Assembly (NCBI GenBank): GCA_947371775.1
Contig: CANBQX010000002.1
Location: forward strand, 1-42,063
DNA: 42,063 nt
Reading direction: 5' to 3'
DNA from: Comamonadaceae bacterium
GTDB lineage: Bacteria; Pseudomonadota; Gammaproteobacteria; Burkholderiales; Burkholderiaceae_C
Below the pieces are notes generated by a model. The model worked only from the letters and a program-made list of their open reading frames with translations, was not told the origin of the DNA and ran no database searches. The number at the start of each line of letters is the position of its first letter. The stretch's first letter is position 1. The position numbers were made by a program, and so were the translations under genes. This document shows, piece after piece, positions 1 to 9,170 of the stretch.

Positions 1-1212
1 GCGCTGAAGACCTTGGCTGAGCAATTTGGAACGCCACTGTTTGTTTACTCCAAGGCGGCCATGCTTTCAGCACTGGCGGCGTACCAACGCGGCTTTGCGG
101 GCCGCAAGGCCCAGATTTGCTACGCCATGAAGGCGAACTCCACCTTGGCGGTGCTGCAAGTATTTGCGCAGGCCGGATGCGGCTTTGACATTGTCTCCGG
201 TGGTGAACTGGCGCGCGTGATTGCCGCAGGCGGCGACGTGGCCAAAGTCATTTTTTCTGGCGTGGGCAAGACGCGTGCGGAAATGCGCCTGGCGCTCGAG
301 ACCGGCATTGGCTGCTTCAATGTCGAAAGCGAGTCGGAGATCGACGTGCTCAATGAAGTCGCCACCGCCATGGGGCTACAGGCACCGATCAGTATCCGCG
401 TCAATCCCAATGTGGACCCCAAAACCCATCCCTACATCTCCACCGGTCTAAAGGGCAACAAGTTCGGCATTGCCCACGAGCGCACGCTGGCGGTGTACCA
501 GCATGCTGCGGCGCTGCCGGGTCTGAAAGTGGTCGGCATCGATTGCCACATCGGCTCGCAGATTACCGAAGTCAACCCCTACCTCGACGCGATGGACCGC
601 ATGCTGGACCTGGTGGAAACCATTGAGTCCCATGGCATTGCGATTGAGCACATCGATTTCGGCGGTGGTCTGGGCATTGATTACCAAGGCGACACGCCGC
701 CCCAAGCCGACGCCCTGTGGGCACAATTGCTGGCCAAGTTGGATGCGCGCGGTTTTGGTCAGCGCAAGCTCATGATCGAACCCGGGCGATCGCTGGTGGG
801 CAACGCCGGTGTGTGCGTTACCGAGGTGCTCTACCTCAAGCCTGGCGAGCAGAAAAACTTCTGCATCGTGGATGCAGCCATGAACGACCTGCCACGACCC
901 GCCATGTACCAGGCCTTCCACGCCATTGTTCCTTTGGACACCAGCGCCCCATCGACGCCCACCGCGCTGTATGACGTGGTAGGGCCGGTGTGCGAAAGCG
1001 GTGACTGGATCGGCCGTGACCGCAGCCTGCAGGTCGCACCGGGGGATAAGGTGGCTGTCATGTCGGCCGGTGCCTATTGCATGAGCATGGCCAGTAACTA
1101 CAACGCACGTGGCCGCGCGGCCGAGGTGTTGGTCGAAGGCACCAAGGCGAGCCTGGTGCGTGCCCGGGAAGCGGTTAGCGACTTGTTTGCGTTGGAGTCG
1201 CTGGTCGTCTAA
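1..1212 (+). CDS. lysA: Diaminopimelate decarboxylase (5' end truncated by window)
   Basis: Frame is open from base 1 (ALKTLAEQFGTPLFVYSKAAM...). PLP-decarboxylase motifs: CYAMKAN (PLP lysine), HIGSQI, FGGGLGIDY, EPGRSLVGNAG, CESGDW. The ORF-track start at 13 is a TTG inside the conserved N-terminus. Confidence 0.96.
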   Translation, partial: ALKTLAEQFGTPLFVYSKAAMLSALAAYQRGFAGRKAQICYAMKANSTLAVLQVFAQAGCGFDIVSGGELARVIAAGGDVAKVIFSGVGKTRAEMRLALETGIGCFNVESESEIDVLNEVATAMGLQAPISIRVNPNVDPKTHPYISTGLKGNKFGIAHERTLAVYQHAAALPGLKVVGIDCHIGSQITEVNPYLDAMDRMLDLVETIESHGIAIEHIDFGGGLGIDYQGDTPPQADALWAQLLAKLDARGFGQRKLMIEPGRSLVGNAGVCVTEVLYLKPGEQKNFCIVDAAMNDLPRPAMYQAFHAIVPLDTSAPSTPTALYDVVGPVCESGDWIGRDRSLQVAPGDKVAVMSAGAYCMSMASNYNARGRAAEVLVEGTKASLVRAREAVSDLFALESLVV

Positions 1213-1822
1213 AGCGCTTCCACACCCTCCATCCCAACAAGGCGGACAGGATGGCGGCGTAGACAGCCACCTCCGCATAATTGCGCTTGCCGGAGCGCAT
1301 CCAAAAAAAGTGCACGATGGCCATCACGGCGATGAGGTAGACCAGCCGGTGCAGCTGCCGCCATCGCTGGGCACCCAGTGCACGAATGGCCCTGTTCCAG
1401 GACGTCAACGCCAGTGGGGTGAGCACAACCAAGGCCAGAAACCCGACCAAAATAAAAGGCCGCTTGCCGATGTCCTGGGTGATATCGCCGACGTCCAAGC
1501 CCATGTCCAACCAGGCATAGGCGAGGAAGTGCAACAGGGCATAGAAAAACACAAACAAGCCCAGCATTCTGCGAAAGCGTGCGAGCGCGGGAAGCCCGGC
1601 AGTGACCCTCAGCGGCGTCACCAGCAGCACCAGGCACAGCGCGCGCATGGTCCAACTGCCCGAGGCCCGCACCAAAGCCTCGGCGGGGTTCGCACCCAGG
1701 TGGTCGAAAGCCGCGCCGTAGACCAACCACGCCAGGGGCAACAACCACAGAACAAACAGCAGGGGCTTGGCCGAAGGGCTTAAAAGCCAGCGCTGAACTG
1801 CAGAACGCAGCATTGAAAGCAA
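1175..1822 (-). CDS. msrQ: Protein-methionine-sulfoxide reductase haem-binding subunit MsrQ
   Basis: Polytopic membrane protein of the ferric-reductase-like/YedZ family (SGSWTMRALCLVLLVTPLR, RRMLGLFVFFYALLHFLAY, RWRQLHRLVYLIAVMAIVHFFW). Directly downstream of msrP. Confidence 0.93.
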   Translation of the reverse strand: MLSMLRSAVQRWLLSPSAKPLLFVLWLLPLAWLVYGAAFDHLGANPAEALVRASGSWTMRALCLVLLVTPLRVTAGLPALARFRRMLGLFVFFYALLHFLAYAWLDMGLDVGDITQDIGKRPFILVGFLALVVLTPLALTSWNRAIRALGAQRWRQLHRLVYLIAVMAIVHFFWMRSGKRNYAEVAVYAAILSALLGWRVWKRFRRPATPTQTSR

Positions 1823-1828
1823 GGGAAA

Positions 1829-2836
1829 CTAGAAATTGGCTTTCAGATCCATGCCCGCGTACAGCTGGCCGACCTGGGCTTCGTAGCCGTTGAACATCAG
1901 GGTTTTTCGCTTTTTCGCGAACAGCCCGTCCTCGCCGATGCGCCGCTCGGTGGCCTGGCTCCAGCGTGGGTGGTCCACCAGCGGGTTCACATTGGAATAA
2001 AAGCCGTATTCATTGGCGGCCGCTTTGTTCCACGCGGTGGCGGGCTGCTTCTCAGTAAATCGGATTTTGACAATGCTCTTGGCGCTTTTGAAGCCGTACT
2101 TCCACGGCACCACCAGTCGCACCGGCGCGCCGCTTTGGTTGGGCAACACCTCGCCATACATGCCAAAGCTCAGCAGGGTCAGGGGATGCAGAGCCTCGTC
2201 CAAGCGCAAGGCTTCGACGTACGGCCAGTCCAATAGACGGCTGCCCACAAAAGGCATGGTTTTCGGGTCGGCCAGCGAAACGAATTCAACATACTTGGCG
2301 CTGCCTAGCGGTTGCACTTTGGCGATCAGCTGCGCCAAAGAATAGCCGACCCAGGGAATCACCATGGACCAACCTTCGACACAGCGCAAGCGGTAGATAC
2401 GCTCTTCCATGGGGCTGAGTTTGAGCAGGTCTTCCAGTGCAAATTTGCCCGGTTTTTGCACCAAGCCTTCGACCTCCATGCTCCAAGGCGAGGTCTTCAG
2501 CGTATGGGCATTGGCAGCCGGATCGGCTTTGTCGGTGCCAAATTCGTAGAAGTTGTTGTAGCTGGTGGCGTCCTTGTAGGCCGTGGCCTTTTCCATCACC
2601 ACGGCGCCCGCCACTTTGCTCGGCACCGTCGTCAGCCGGGCCAGTTTGCCGGGCTTTTCTGTGCTGCTGGCAGCTTGGGCAAAGGCCTCGCGCGAGGCCC
2701 AGCCGGATGCTCCCAGTGCGGTGACGCCGTTGGCTGCGCGTTGCAGCCATTGCCGGCGGTTTTCAACTACTTGGCGATCGGTGATTTCACTGCTCAGGGG
2801 TGCATCGACCCCGGACCACAGGCGGCTCTTGTGCAT
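1829..2836 (-). CDS. msrP: Protein-methionine-sulfoxide reductase catalytic subunit MsrP (molybdopterin, Tat signal)
   Basis: YedY/MsrP family: RRQWLQRAA Tat-like signal, [49 protein letters not shown] at 2836 (MHKSRLW...) preferred over the ORF-track start at 2854, which lies inside an upstream hairpin. Confidence 0.93.
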   Translation of the reverse strand: MHKSRLWSGVDAPLSSEITDRQVVENRRQWLQRAANGVTALGASGWASREAFAQAASSTEKPGKLARLTTVPSKVAGAVVMEKATAYKDATSYNNFYEFGTDKADPAANAHTLKTSPWSMEVEGLVQKPGKFALEDLLKLSPMEERIYRLRCVEGWSMVIPWVGYSLAQLIAKVQPLGSAKYVEFVSLADPKTMPFVGSRLLDWPYVEALRLDEALHPLTLLSFGMYGEVLPNQSGAPVRLVVPWKYGFKSAKSIVKIRFTEKQPATAWNKAAANEYGFYSNVNPLVDHPRWSQATERRIGEDGLFAKKRKTLMFNGYEAQVGQLYAGMDLKANF

Positions 2837-2843
2837 GAAACGA

Positions 2844-2878
2844 CTCCCCGGCAAAGTGACAAAGCAACTTGCCGGGAG
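2844..2878 (-). terminator. Imperfect stem-loop between cytochrome c gene and msrP
   Basis: CTCCCCGGCAAAGT...ACTTGCCGGGAG: about 12 paired bases with two single-base bulges, loop GACAAAGCA. Lies in the gap between two co-directional genes. No strong T-tract. Confidence 0.5.
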
Positions 2879-2883
2879 CGGTA

Positions 2884-3525
2884 TCAGCGCAGACCGGCGA
2901 CGTAATCCGCGAGGGCTTTGATCTCGCGGTCGTTCAATTTTGCCGCGACTTGGGTCATCACGTTGTTGTTCTTGCGAATACCATCACGGAACGCTGTCAA
3001 TTGGGCTGCCGCGTACTCGGCGTGCTGGCCGCTCAGGCGGGGGTACTGCGACGGGATGCCCGAGCCGTTCGGGCTGTGGCAGCCTGCGCAGGCTGGCACT
3101 TGGCGATCGGAAATACCACCGCGGTAAATGCGCTCGGCCAGGGCCACAGTGTCTTTGTCTTTGGCAAATCCTGGCTTGGCCGTCTTGCTAGTGAGCCAGT
3201 ATGCGATGTTGCGCATGTCATCTTCTGACAATGCGGCTGCCATTCCGCTCATGACGGCGTTGGCACGCTTGCCGGACTTGAATTCTTTGAGCTGCTTGAC
3301 CAGGTACTCGGGGTGCTGCTGTGCCAATTTGGGATTCGATGGAGTGCCCGAATTGCCATCTGCACCGTGGCAGGCAGCGCACACCGCGCCAAAGCTGGCT
3401 TCGCCTTTGGCCAGGTCGGGCTTGGCGGCTTTGGCCGGTGCCTCGGGGGCCGCTGTATTCGCGGATACCGCGAACGAACCTGCAGCCAGCGCTGCGACGA
3501 GAAACAGTTGTGCAATCGACTTCAT
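2884..3525 (-). CDS. Cytochrome c4-like di-haem c-type cytochrome (periplasmic)
   Basis: Signal peptide [22 protein letters not shown] and two CXXCH motifs (CAACH, CAGCH). Start taken at MKSIAQ (3525). Confidence 0.92.
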   Translation of the reverse strand: MKSIAQLFLVAALAAGSFAVSANTAAPEAPAKAAKPDLAKGEASFGAVCAACHGADGNSGTPSNPKLAQQHPEYLVKQLKEFKSGKRANAVMSGMAAALSEDDMRNIAYWLTSKTAKPGFAKDKDTVALAERIYRGGISDRQVPACAGCHSPNGSGIPSQYPRLSGQHAEYAAAQLTAFRDGIRKNNNVMTQVAAKLNDREIKALADYVAGLR

Positions 3526-3545
3526 AGGGCGGTGGTGTATCTGAA

Positions 3546-3578
3546 TAGGCAAAAAACAGGCTGCATTCTACAATGCAG
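3546..3578. promoter_or_regulatory. Candidate bidirectional promoter with overlapping -10 hexamers in an inverted repeat
   Basis: CTGCATT-CTAC-AATGCAG (3561-3578). TACAAT on + (3569-3574) and TAGAAT on - (3570-3565) share the central TA. TAGGCA (3546-3551) lies 17 bp upstream of the + hexamer. Sits between divergent cytochrome c and engB. Confidence 0.55.
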
Positions 3579-3613
3579 CATTGGGTTTACCCGCTACAAC
3601 AACCATTACAAGC

Positions 3614-4342
3614 ATGACCGCCCTGCCCAATCCCGTCCCCCAAGCCCCTCCCACCGGTTCTGCGAATGACAAGACACGCGCCGCAATTGCCATGGGTTGG
3701 CTGCATACCGCTAAATTTCTGACGACGGCTCCGCAGCTGCATTTCCTGCCTGCGCTGGATGTGCCCGAAATTGCCTTTGTCGGGCGCTCCAACGCCGGCA
3801 AATCCACTTGCATCAACACGCTGACCCAGCAAAAACAGCTGGCCTTTGCATCCAAGCGCCCCGGGCGCACCCAGCATATCAACCTGTTCTCCTTGGGCAA
3901 GCAGGGCATCATGGATGCGGTGCTGACCGATTTGCCCGGCTATGGCTATGCCGCCGTGCCCAAGCAAGACAAGATCCGTTGGCAGCAGGTGATGGCCAAC
4001 TACCTGGTCAGCCGCGAGAACCTCAAAGCCATTGTGTTGATGTGCGACCCGCGCCACGGCATGACCGAGCTTGATGAGGTGCTTCTGGATGTCATCCGCC
4101 CACGCGTGGAGGAAGGGCTGAAATTTCTGGTCGTGCTGACCAAGGCCGACAAACTGACCCGCGCCGAGGGTGCCAAAGCGGTGTCGATCACCAAATTGCA
4201 AGCGGGAGGCGGTGAAGTGCGACTTTTTTCGGCCCCAAAACGCACGGGCGTTGAAGAGGTTGCCACCTTGCTCTGGGACTGGGCGCACCCCAAGGGCAAC
4301 CCGAGCGCGTCTGAGGCTTTGCCTACGCCTTCCAGCATCTGA
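3614..4342 (+). CDS. engB: Ribosome biogenesis GTP-binding protein EngB/YsxC
   Basis: G-motifs GRSNAGKS, DLPGYGYA, VVLTKADKL. Start chosen at MTALPNP (3614). Confidence 0.95.
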   Translation: MTALPNPVPQAPPTGSANDKTRAAIAMGWLHTAKFLTTAPQLHFLPALDVPEIAFVGRSNAGKSTCINTLTQQKQLAFASKRPGRTQHINLFSLGKQGIMDAVLTDLPGYGYAAVPKQDKIRWQQVMANYLVSRENLKAIVLMCDPRHGMTELDEVLLDVIRPRVEEGLKFLVVLTKADKLTRAEGAKAVSITKLQAGGGEVRLFSAPKRTGVEEVATLLWDWAHPKGNPSASEALPTPSSI

Positions 4343-4363
4343 GCCAGCTGCAGGCCACTGAGA

Positions 4364-5230
4364 CTAGTAGGGCGGCGTCATGCCAGGTGGCGGGTCTTTG
4401 AAGCGCTTATGAACCCAGTAGTACTGCGCAGGGGTTTGGTCAATGTAGCTTTGCAGGCGCAGGTTCATGCGCGCCGTGTCGGCCGCTAAATCATCGGTGG
4501 GATAGTTGGGCCAGGCTGGCGAAATTTCGACCTCATAGCCCTGGGCGGTAATTCGCGCCACCATGACGATCACCTTGGCGCGCCCCAGTTTGGCCACCCG
4601 CGGCAAAGAGGGAATCGTCGCAGCGGGTATTCCGTAAAAAGGCACATAAAGCGACTCGCTGGGCTCGTAGTTCATGTCGGGCAACAAGCACAAAGGCTCC
4701 CCGGCGCGCAGCCCGGCGAGCACCGGCTTGAATCCCAGCGTGCGATCAAAGGGGCGGCCGGTGCCAAAGCGCTGACGGCCCTTGAGGATCCAGGCGTCCA
4801 CCACCGCATTGGTTTGACGGGCGTAAATCGTCATGAACTTGCGGCTCACTTGCTGGGTCAAGGCGACCCAGCCCGCGTCCATTCCCACGAAATGGGGCGT
4901 AAAAATCAAGGTGGGGGCATTGCCGTCGAGCTCATGGACCGCACCCACCAGCTTGACCCGCTTGCGCGTTACCTCGGGCGACGCATACCAAAGCCAACCC
5001 CGATCCAGCCACGCTTGGGCAAAGTACACAAAGCACATCAAGGTTTGTTTGCGGCGCTGCGCTGTCGTCCATGCGGGAAAGCAAAGGCGTAAATTGGTAT
5101 CCACCACGTGGCGACGCGATGCAACGCCCAGGTAAAGCACCCCACCCATGAACCAGCCCAGCGCGCGCAGCCACGACAGCGGCAGCACGGCCAGCCATTG
5201 CGTGAGCAACAAGGGAATTCGGGTCAGCAT
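4364..5230 (-). CDS. Lysophospholipid/lauroyl acyltransferase, LpxL/HtrB family
   Basis: LPLSWLRALGWFMGGVLYLGV, TPHFVGMDAGW (HX4D-like motif), LLPDMNYEPSESLYVPFYG. Confidence 0.88.
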   Translation of the reverse strand: MLTRIPLLLTQWLAVLPLSWLRALGWFMGGVLYLGVASRRHVVDTNLRLCFPAWTTAQRRKQTLMCFVYFAQAWLDRGWLWYASPEVTRKRVKLVGAVHELDGNAPTLIFTPHFVGMDAGWVALTQQVSRKFMTIYARQTNAVVDAWILKGRQRFGTGRPFDRTLGFKPVLAGLRAGEPLCLLPDMNYEPSESLYVPFYGIPAATIPSLPRVAKLGRAKVIVMVARITAQGYEVEISPAWPNYPTDDLAADTARMNLRLQSYIDQTPAQYYWVHKRFKDPPPGMTPPY

Positions 5231-5235
5231 ATTTT

Positions 5236-6060
5236 TCAGTCCGCTCGCGGCTGCTTGTAACGTGCATAGCCCCAGAGGTACTGGTCGCTGCGTTGCAAGA
5301 CCAGGTTTTCGAGGGCGTTATTCAATGCCTCCAGGGCGGTTGCGCCATCGATGCCCTGCACATCGGGCACAGGCAATACGTGCACCACGTAACCCCTGCC
5401 CCATCGCAGGCGCTCACCCCAGGCCAGCAAAGTCGCCGCGCCGGTCATCTGTGCCAAACGCACGGACAGGGTCATGGTGTAAGCGGGTTTTCCAAAAAAC
5501 GGCAGCCACACCCCCTGACCCAAAGGGGGCACCTGGTCTGGCAAGAGGCCGACGCAATGCCCGGCTTTGAGCGCTTTGAGCATTTGCCTGACACCGGAGG
5601 TACTCGTTGGTGCGGTGCGCAATCCCGGGCGGGCGCGAACCTGCCCTTCCAAGTCCGCCAGCCAAGCCTGGCGCGCGGGACGGTACAAAGCCGTCATGGG
5701 GTGTGTGGAGCCAAACCGGTGCGCATACGCCTGTGCGGTGACTTCAAAGCAGCCCAGATGGGGGGTCACAAACACGACGCCCTGGCCACGCGCCAGGGCG
5801 GCGTCCACCAGTTCAGCGCCTTGCCATCGCACTGGAACCGACTTGCCCAACCAGAGCCTGGGCACTTCCAGCGCCAAGCGACCCGCCGCGCCTACGGCGG
5901 CACGCCATTTCGGCCCGGCAATCCCCGCCTGTTGGGCGTTGGCTAAAAAATTGCGCCGGTAGCCGGGCGACACCCAAAACACCATCCATCCCAGCGCGCC
6001 ACCCACAGCATGCAGCAGCCACAAGGGCAGTCTGGAGAGCACTTGGAATACGAACAGCAT
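5236..6060 (-). CDS. Lauroyl acyltransferase, LpxL/HtrB family
   Basis: LPLWLLHAVGGALGWMVFWVSPGYRRNFLANAQQAG, TPHLGCFEVTAQ, GLLPDQVPPLGQGVWLPFFGKPAYTMTL. Paralog of the neighbouring gene. Confidence 0.9.
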   Translation of the reverse strand: MLFVFQVLSRLPLWLLHAVGGALGWMVFWVSPGYRRNFLANAQQAGIAGPKWRAAVGAAGRLALEVPRLWLGKSVPVRWQGAELVDAALARGQGVVFVTPHLGCFEVTAQAYAHRFGSTHPMTALYRPARQAWLADLEGQVRARPGLRTAPTSTSGVRQMLKALKAGHCVGLLPDQVPPLGQGVWLPFFGKPAYTMTLSVRLAQMTGAATLLAWGERLRWGRGYVVHVLPVPDVQGIDGATALEALNNALENLVLQRSDQYLWGYARYKQPRAD

Positions 6061-6075
6061 GGGTACAGTAAAATC

Positions 6076-6244
6076 GCGAAGGTCGCTGAGTTATGAACTA
6101 CTTGCAGGGCGACCACCACACGGGCAGACGCGCAAGCGCCGCGCCATTGTGCCTTGTCCATTCGGGCAGATCTGCTAAAGCGTTCGCTGACGGCTCCAAA
6201 GCCCAAGCAACGCAAATGCTTGTTTTTATTTGGAGAACCCATTT
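6076..6244 (+). promoter_or_regulatory. Structured 5' leader of metK (candidate cis-regulatory RNA)
   Basis: Stem GGTCGCTG (6081-6088) with CAGGGCGACC (6105-6114), inner stem AGTT/AACT, hairpin GGCT-CCAA-AGCC (6192-6203), then a terminator-like hairpin. The 5' end is inferred from a -10-like TACAGT at 6064-6069. Confidence 0.5.
6204..6231 (+). terminator. Terminator-like hairpin with T-tract directly upstream of the metK Shine-Dalgarno
   Basis: CAAGCA-ACGCAAA-TGCTTG followed by TTTTTATTT, then GGAGAACCCATTT-ATG. Confidence 0.55.
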
Positions 6245-7423
<1,179 letters not shown>

Positions 7424-7441
7424 GTCCGTGCCAATGCGCCC

Positions 7442-8686
7442 ATGAAACTTCAGACACAACGCTTCATTGACCGCTGGGTAGGCCAGCTCCTGTGTGGCGT
7501 GGTGTCTGTCTGGGCGCATTGCACCGCCGTTTTTTCACCTCAGCCCAGCATCGCCAAGGATGCAAAAAACATCCTGGTGATCCTGCTGTCTGAGATGGGC
7601 AGCGTCGTGCTGGCGGGACCCATGTTTGCGCAACTGCGCAGGCAGTACCCGCAAGCCAAGATTCACATTCTGCAGCTCAAGAAAAACCAAGAAGTTTCTA
7701 AGCTGCTGCAATTGACCGAGGCGCAGCACATGCACAGCCTCGACGACAGCTCCGGTGGCGCGCTCATTGGCGACATTCTGAAAGTCAGCCTGGCGATGCG
7801 CAAACTACGGCTGGACGCGGTGATTGATTGCGAGCTGTTTTCCCGCGTCAGCGCCCTGCTGTCGTTCACCACAGGCGCGCCCGTGCGGGTGGGCTTTACG
7901 GCACACACGCAAGAAGGCTTGTACCGCGGCAGCTTTATCAACCACGCGATTCCCTACAACCCCTACCAGCACATCAGCAAACAGTTTTTGTCCTTGGTGG
8001 ATGCACTGGACAGCGCGGGATCCATGCCACGCAACAAGGCTGGGGCCATTCGCGAGCTGCCCCAGGACACCGAGCTTTCGGTGCGCTTGAGCGACGCCGA
8101 ACTCGCCACCTACCAGCACCAGGTTCACACCGACCATCCAGTCACCCAGGGGCGCGCACTCGTGTTGCTGTATGCGGGCGGCGGCATCTTGCCCGAGCGG
8201 GCCTGGCCCGCAGCGCATTACGCGCGGGTGGCCCAGGGCCTGTGTGCCGCAGGTTTCGCGGTGGGTCTGATCGGACTCAAAGACGATGCGCCTTTGGCGC
8301 GTGAGCTGATGGCCCAAGTCCGCCATACCGCCTGCATTGACCTGACGGGTTACACCCGCAGCATCCGCGAACTGCTGATGCTGTTCCATGCCGCCCGGCT
8401 GCTGATCACCAACGACGGCGGGCCGGGGCACTTTGCCACACTCACACCCATCCAAACCATGGTGTTTTTCGGGCCAGAGACCGGCAAGCTCTATGGGCCC
8501 TTGGGCCAACGCAATGTGGTGCTGGAGTCTGGCATCGCCTGCTCGCCGTGCCTGTCGGCCTACAACCACCGCCTGACTTTTTGCGACGGCGACAACCAGT
8601 GCCTCAAGCGCATTGCGCCGGACCCGGTGCTGGCCGATGCGCTGGCCTTTTTGCAGTCCGCGGATGGATTGCAGGTGCCAGCATGA
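7442..8686 (+). CDS. Glycosyltransferase family 9 (ADP-heptose:LPS heptosyltransferase-like)
   Basis: ILVILLSEMGSVVLAGPMFAQLRRQYPQAKIHIL, LLITNDGGPGHFATL, MVFFGPETGKLYGPLG: GT9 fold signatures. Confidence 0.85.
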   Translation: MKLQTQRFIDRWVGQLLCGVVSVWAHCTAVFSPQPSIAKDAKNILVILLSEMGSVVLAGPMFAQLRRQYPQAKIHILQLKKNQEVSKLLQLTEAQHMHSLDDSSGGALIGDILKVSLAMRKLRLDAVIDCELFSRVSALLSFTTGAPVRVGFTAHTQEGLYRGSFINHAIPYNPYQHISKQFLSLVDALDSAGSMPRNKAGAIRELPQDTELSVRLSDAELATYQHQVHTDHPVTQGRALVLLYAGGGILPERAWPAAHYARVAQGLCAAGFAVGLIGLKDDAPLARELMAQVRHTACIDLTGYTRSIRELLMLFHAARLLITNDGGPGHFATLTPIQTMVFFGPETGKLYGPLGQRNVVLESGIACSPCLSAYNHRLTFCDGDNQCLKRIAPDPVLADALAFLQSADGLQVPA

Positions 8687-9162
8687 GCGGTGTGCAGCGG
8701 CTCATTCTTTGGGCCCTGGCTTGGATTGAGCGCTACCGGTATTTGAAATTCGGAATCGTAGGCGCCAGCGGTGCGGTGGTGAATCTGGTGGTGCTGCATT
8801 TCGGCCACGAGGTGCTGTTCAACACCATCGAATCCGCCTACCAAAAGCCCTACTTCTCTTTGGCGCTGGCCATTCTTATCGCCACCATCAACAACTTCAC
8901 CTGGAACCGCCTGTGGACCTGGAAGGACCGCGTCCAAACCTTGGAAGCCGATGAATCTCCCGGGCCCGTGGGTCTTCGCATGCTGGGGGTGGAATTCAGC
9001 CAGTACGCGACCGCCTGCGCCTTTGGCATTGGCCTGCAGTACGTGCTCACCATGCTGCTCTCGGGCCTGATGGATTACCGCCTGGCCAACGTCGTCTCCA
9101 TCGTGGCCGCCAGCGTGAGCAACTTTCTGGCCAACGACCGCTGGACCTTTCGCAAGTCCTGA
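8683..9162 (+). CDS. GtrA family membrane protein
   Basis: RYLKFGIVGASGAVVNLVVLHFG, ATINNFTWNRLWTWKDR, VSNFLANDRWTFRKS. ATG at 8683 overlaps the GT9 stop (ATGA). Confidence 0.88.
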   Translation: MSGVQRLILWALAWIERYRYLKFGIVGASGAVVNLVVLHFGHEVLFNTIESAYQKPYFSLALAILIATINNFTWNRLWTWKDRVQTLEADESPGPVGLRMLGVEFSQYATACAFGIGLQYVLTMLLSGLMDYRLANVVSIVAASVSNFLANDRWTFRKS

Positions 9163-9170
9163 GCGACACC

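Noticed and set aside
6141-6156. GCGCCATTGTGCCTTG resembling the GGCAUUGUGCCU segment I recall from SAM-VI/SMK-type riboswitches
   Set aside because: Short match with a mismatch in the key G and no matching downstream core. Treated as coincidence unless Infernal supports it.
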